NCBI GenBank assembly: GCA_900552605.1 | Contig: USAR01000055.1 | Coordinates: forward strand, 1-8,266 | From: an uncultured Oscillospiraceae bacterium | Lineage (GTDB): Bacteria > Bacillota > Clostridia > Oscillospirales > Acutalibacteraceae | DNA length: 8,266 nucleotides | Reading direction: 5' to 3' | In this document: positions 5,146-8,266 of the stretch, in pieces | Position numbering within the stretch: the first letter of the stretch is position 1 | Layout: each line of letters opens with the position of its first letter | Position numbers and translations under genes: made by a program | The notes under the pieces: model-generated | What the model was told of the DNA's origin: nothing | The model's database searches: none | Seen by the model: the letters and a program-made list of their open reading frames with translations, nothing else

Positions 5146-6501
5146 ATGGATCTGCTTATTAAAAACGGAACGGTCGTTACGGATTCCGAAATGTTTAAGG
5201 CAGATATTGCGGTAAATGACGGCAGGATTATTTCAGTTGCCGAAAATATTAAACCGGAAAGCGGCACGGAAGTTGTAAACGCGGATGGAAAGCTTGTGCT
5301 TCCGGGTGCTATTGACGCACATACTCACCTTGCGATGCCGTTTGGCGGAACGATATCGTCCGACGATTATTTTGCCGGCACAAGGGCAGCCGCCTGCGGC
5401 GGCACCACAACGGTATTTGATTTTGTTTTGCAGGACTTCGGCGAAACAATGGTTGAAGCGGTTAAACGCCGTGACAAGCTTTGTAAGCCGGCGGCAGCAG
5501 TTGATTACGCTTACCATGTTGCGATTAAAGATGTAAGCGGAGACCTCATCAATTCAATAGACGAGGCGGTAGAATACGGAGTTCCCTCATTCAAGGTGTT
5601 TATGGTTTATGATTTCGGCGTTAAGGACGGCGTTTTCTATCAGGTGCTTGAAAAGGCTAAAAGCGCAGGCGCGCTTATTGAAGTTCATGCCGAGAACAAC
5701 GAAATGGTCAATATGTTTACAAAAAAATTCCTTTCCGAGGGCAAGACAAGTGCGTGGTATCATTACCTCTCAAGGCCTGAATTTGTTGAAGCCGAGGCGG
5801 ACGAACGGGCAATTCAATGGGCAAAATCGCTTAATGCCCCGCTTTACATAGTTCATCTTGCGAACAAACAGGGTGTTGAGGCGGTTACTAAAGCCCGTGA
5901 CGAGGGCTATGAGATATACGCCGAGACCTGCCCGCAGTATCTTGAATTTACCTGTGATGTGTATAAACGGGAGGACGGCAGAAACTTTGTATGCTCGCCG
6001 CCTATGAAGGGTGAGGAAAGCCAAAAAGCCCTGTGGCAGGCGATAAAGAGGGGCGATATCGCAACAATAGCGACCGACCACTGCCCGTTCCAATCCTACG
6101 AAAAGGATTGGGGAAAGGAAGATTTTTCAAAAATTCCGAACGGTTGCGCGGGAATTGAAAATATGTATCCTTATATGCTTTCGGCGGCAAATAAGGGTGA
6201 AATAAGTTTTCCGAAGGCAGTTGAGCTGTGCGCGGCAAATCCGGCAAAAATATTCGGATGTAAAAACAAGGGTTCGCTTGCGGTAGGTAAGGACGCGGAT
6301 ATTGTAATTTACGATCCTGCCGCCTATTTTACAATAACGAACGATAAAATGCATTCCGACTGCGACCACACAATCTGGGAGGGCGTAAAGCTTAAGGGCT
6401 ATCCCGAAAAGACCTATTCAAGAGGACGCCTTGTATTCGATAAAGGCGAATTTAAAGGCGAAAAAGGCTGGGGCAAGTTTGTTAAATGCTCGCTTAAATA
6501 A
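5146..6501 (+). CDS. hydA: Dihydropyrimidinase (D-hydantoinase family)
   Basis: This is a 451-residue cytosolic amidohydrolase that opens 5,6-dihydrouracil or dihydrothymine to N-carbamoyl-beta-alanine or its methyl form; family members also hydrolyse hydantoins. ATG 5146 follows AAAGGA (5131-5136) by 9 bases; an earlier in-frame start at 5107 falls inside the intergenic hairpin and is unlikely. The binuclear metal site is complete: H59 and H61 in DAHTH, K150 in PSFKVFM (the lysine that is carbamylated in the family), H181 in EVHAEN, H237 in YIVHLANKQG and D311 in ATDHCPF. Y155 corresponds to the conserved tyrosine of the substrate loop. The length is typical. Allantoinase or dihydroorotase is less likely, because the spacing and the Y155 loop fit D-hydantoinase/dihydropyrimidinase best and a preA homologue follows 36 bases later. 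Confidence 0.92.
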   Translation: MDLLIKNGTVVTDSEMFKADIAVNDGRIISVAENIKPESGTEVVNADGKLVLPGAIDAHTHLAMPFGGTISSDDYFAGTRAAACGGTTTVFDFVLQDFGETMVEAVKRRDKLCKPAAAVDYAYHVAIKDVSGDLINSIDEAVEYGVPSFKVFMVYDFGVKDGVFYQVLEKAKSAGALIEVHAENNEMVNMFTKKFLSEGKTSAWYHYLSRPEFVEAEADERAIQWAKSLNAPLYIVHLANKQGVEAVTKARDEGYEIYAETCPQYLEFTCDVYKREDGRNFVCSPPMKGEESQKALWQAIKRGDIATIATDHCPFQSYEKDWGKEDFSKIPNGCAGIENMYPYMLSAANKGEISFPKAVELCAANPAKIFGCKNKGSLAVGKDADIVIYDPAAYFTITNDKMHSDCDHTIWEGVKLKGYPEKTYSRGRLVFDKGEFKGEKGWGKFVKCSLK

Positions 6502-6537
6502 TTTAATCTCTACATTTTGTTTTAAGAAGGTGAAACA

Positions 6538-8013
6538 ATGCTTGATATAAATAAAGAAGCCGCAAGATGTCTTTTATGCGCCGTCGGTACTTGTGATAAA
6601 GCGTGCAAAAACGGATATAAACCGGCTGAAATGATACGCTCCGTTTTTTTTGAAAACATTGAAAACGCTGCAAGTTTTGTTAATAAGTCGGTTTGCTGCA
6701 ACTGCCGCGGAGACTGCGAAAGCGCCTGTATACATTATGACGAGCCCATAAGAATCAAAGAAATGGTTAAAATGCTGCCCGAATGTAAAAAAACAGAATT
6801 GAAGGATTTATCCATAGATTTTTTGGGAGTTCATTTTGAAAATCCGTTCATTCTTTCTTCCTCAATTGTTGCCGGCAGCTATGAAATGTGCGCCAGCGCT
6901 TTCAAAGCCGGCTGGGCGGGTGCGGCGTTTAAAACAATAGGCTTTTTGAAGCCTCGGGAGGTTTCTCCTAGATTTGATGTTTTAAACAAGGAAAGCACAC
7001 CGTTTATCGGCTTTAAAAATTTAGAGCAGATTTCCGACCATGATTTAAGCGAAAATTTAAAGGATTTAAAACGGCTTAAAGAAGATTTTCCGAATAAGGT
7101 TATAGTAGCTTCGATTATGGGCAGGGACGAAGAGGAATGGACAAGATTAGCCGAACTTGTAACCGAAGCCAAAGCTGATATTATAGAATGTAATTTCAGC
7201 TGTCCTCAAATGTGCGGCAAGGGACTTGGCTCCGATGTCGGACAAGATCCGGAGCTTGTGGCGCGGTATACGGCTGCAGTGAAAAAAGGCACACACTTGC
7301 CGGTGCTCGCAAAAATGACTCCTAATATCGGGCATATGGAAATACCGGCAATAGCCGCTGTAAAGGCAGGTGCAGACGGAATTGCGGCAATAAACACGGT
7401 TAAAAGTATAACGGGACTGACTTTAGACTGCAAAAAACCGAGAATGGATGTATCGGGAGAAAGCGCCGTTTCGGGTTATTCCGGGAAAGCCGTTAAACCG
7501 ATTGCGCTTAGGTTTATAAGTGATATGAAGCACAACGCCGAATTGAAGGATATACCGATAAGCGGTATGGGCGGAATTGAGACCTGGCACGACGCGGCGG
7601 AGTTTATGGCACTCGGCTGCGGAAGCGTTCAGGTAACCACGGCGGTTATGCAGTACGGATACCGTATCATAGATGATTTATTGAGCGGCTTGTCGCTTTT
7701 CCTTTCCGAAAACGGTTATAAAAAGCTTTCCGATTTTGTCGGTACGGCGCTCGGTGAAATAGTTTCCGCCGATAAGCTTGACCGCAACAGTATTGTTTAT
7801 CCTTCCTTGAACAAAAGTAAATGTGTGGGCTGCGGAAGATGTGTGATTTCCTGCCACGACGCGGGGCATCAGGCTCTGACACTCAGCGATGAAACGCTTA
7901 AGCCAAAGCTTGACCCGAGAAAATGCGTCGGCTGTCAGCTGTGCGCGCTTGTGTGTCCTCTCGAATGTATAGGTCAATCAAAGAGAGTGGAGTTAAAGGC
8001 AAGCGGATATTAA
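6538..8013 (+). CDS. preA: PreA-type dihydropyrimidine dehydrogenase with N-terminal PreT-like Fe-S domain
   Basis: This 491-residue Fe-S flavoprotein is the catalytic part of bacterial dihydropyrimidine dehydrogenase, which interconverts uracil/thymine and their 5,6-dihydro forms. Residues about 88-410 match E. coli PreA and domain IV of mammalian DPD, an FMN-binding TIM barrel: [80 protein letters not shown]232 takes the active-site loop place held by Cys671 in mammalian DPD, as in E. coli PreA. The C-terminal part carries two [4Fe-4S] motifs: C429, C432, C435, C439 and C463, C466, C469, C473. Residues 1-85 are unusual: C11-x2-C14-x4-C19-x3-C23 and C54-x5-C60-x3-C64 match the N-terminal Fe-S domain of PreT/DPD, followed directly by the barrel with no FAD or NAD(P)H domain. 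ATG 6538 follows AGAAGG (6525-6530) by 7 bases. Confidence 0.9.
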   Translation: MLDINKEAARCLLCAVGTCDKACKNGYKPAEMIRSVFFENIENAASFVNKSVCCNCRGDCESACIHYDEPIRIKEMVKMLPECKKTELKDLSIDFLGVHFENPFILSSSIVAGSYEMCASAFKAGWAGAAFKTIGFLKPREVSPRFDVLNKESTPFIGFKNLEQISDHDLSENLKDLKRLKEDFPNKVIVASIMGRDEEEWTRLAELVTEAKADIIECNFSCPQMCGKGLGSDVGQDPELVARYTAAVKKGTHLPVLAKMTPNIGHMEIPAIAAVKAGADGIAAINTVKSITGLTLDCKKPRMDVSGESAVSGYSGKAVKPIALRFISDMKHNAELKDIPISGMGGIETWHDAAEFMALGCGSVQVTTAVMQYGYRIIDDLLSGLSLFLSENGYKKLSDFVGTALGEIVSADKLDRNSIVYPSLNKSKCVGCGRCVISCHDAGHQALTLSDETLKPKLDPRKCVGCQLCALVCPLECIGQSKRVELKASGY

Positions 8014-8032
8014 AAATGTGGGGTGACGCAAA

Positions 8033-8266
8033 ATGGCGATAACCATTCTGAAGCTTTGCGAGGACGCAAAGACAAAATACGATATGGAGCTTGTTGCGGG
8101 CAAAAACGGCATAGAAAACACCGTCAGATGGGTTCATATGGTGGAGGACAGAGAGGTTCCCGACTTTCTGCACGGCGGAGAACTGATATTTACAACGGGT
8201 ATCGGTCACATTGAAAGCGACGACCGTATGCTTGAGTTTACCCGTAATCTTTATGCGCACGGCGCC
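8033..8266 (+). CDS. PucR-family transcriptional regulator, N-terminal part
   Basis: The frame is open from ATG 8033 to the right edge (78 residues). GGGGTGA (8020-8026) lies 6 bases before the start, and the gene begins 19 bases after preA. The visible part (ITILKLCED, ELVAGKNGIENTVRWVHMVED, VPDFLHGGELIFTTGIG) matches the PucR-like N-terminal domain found in regulators of purine and other nucleobase catabolism in Firmicutes and Actinobacteria. The DNA-binding helix-turn-helix normally sits at the far C-terminus, outside the window. Its place in the operon suggests it controls this pathway, perhaps through the half-sites near 1415-1451; that is inference. Confidence 0.85.
   Translation, partial: MAITILKLCEDAKTKYDMELVAGKNGIENTVRWVHMVEDREVPDFLHGGELIFTTGIGHIESDDRMLEFTRNLYAHGA

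Noticed and set aside
1..8266. CRISPR array, tRNA or rRNA genes
   Set aside because: No regularly spaced direct repeats, cloverleaf or ribosomal RNA sequence was seen.

Overview
The window looks like a piece of a low-to-mid GC Firmicute chromosome, most likely a gut Clostridia (Oscillospiraceae/Lachnospiraceae type). The reasons are a sortase-type cell-wall anchor (SPQTG, membrane helix, KRK tail), a TnpV-type transposon gene, a lipoprotein substrate-binding protein, strong GGAGG-like ribosome sites and a PucR-type regulator. This is inferred from protein families, not from a marker gene.

Layout. Positions 1-375 hold the C-terminal end of a surface protein, closed by a strong terminator (382-422). 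Positions 490-822 (minus strand) hold a TnpV-family gene cut short by an in-frame TGA; its usual C-terminal tail is still readable beyond the stop. Positions 823-1577 contain no convincing gene. They hold two plus-strand terminator-like hairpins with no gene in front of them, a cluster of alternative stem-loops (1249-1345), a sigma-A-like promoter (1438-1467) and a terminator hairpin (1497-1549) between that promoter and the first operon gene, which reads like an attenuator.

From 1578 to the right edge all genes lie on the plus strand with gaps of 4-65 bases, consistent with one operon: ABC ATPase, two ABC permeases, a lipoprotein substrate-binding protein (SBP), dihydropyrimidinase (hydA), a PreA-type dihydropyrimidine dehydrogenase, and the start of a PucR-family regulator. 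Inferred working: the NMT1/ThiY-like ABC system imports a pyrimidine or related small heterocycle; PreA interconverts uracil/thymine and their 5,6-dihydro forms; dihydropyrimidinase opens the dihydro ring to N-carbamoyl-beta-amino acids; the PucR-like protein probably senses nucleobase status.

Two things stand out. First, the SBP appears to be a natural circular permutation: the segment that is normally the N-terminal ~90 residues of the mature NMT1-family protein (KDVSIQLKW... to ...SGLVLVYKK) sits at the C-terminus, and the chain begins at what is normally the middle (VGNWGLGNEYE). Second, the PreA homologue carries an ~85-residue N-terminal cysteine-rich domain that matches the Fe-S domain normally found on its partner PreT (and on domain I of eukaryotic dihydropyrimidine dehydrogenase), but lacks the FAD/NAD(P)H domains that normally accompany it. 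The enzyme that supplies electrons is therefore not visible in this window.
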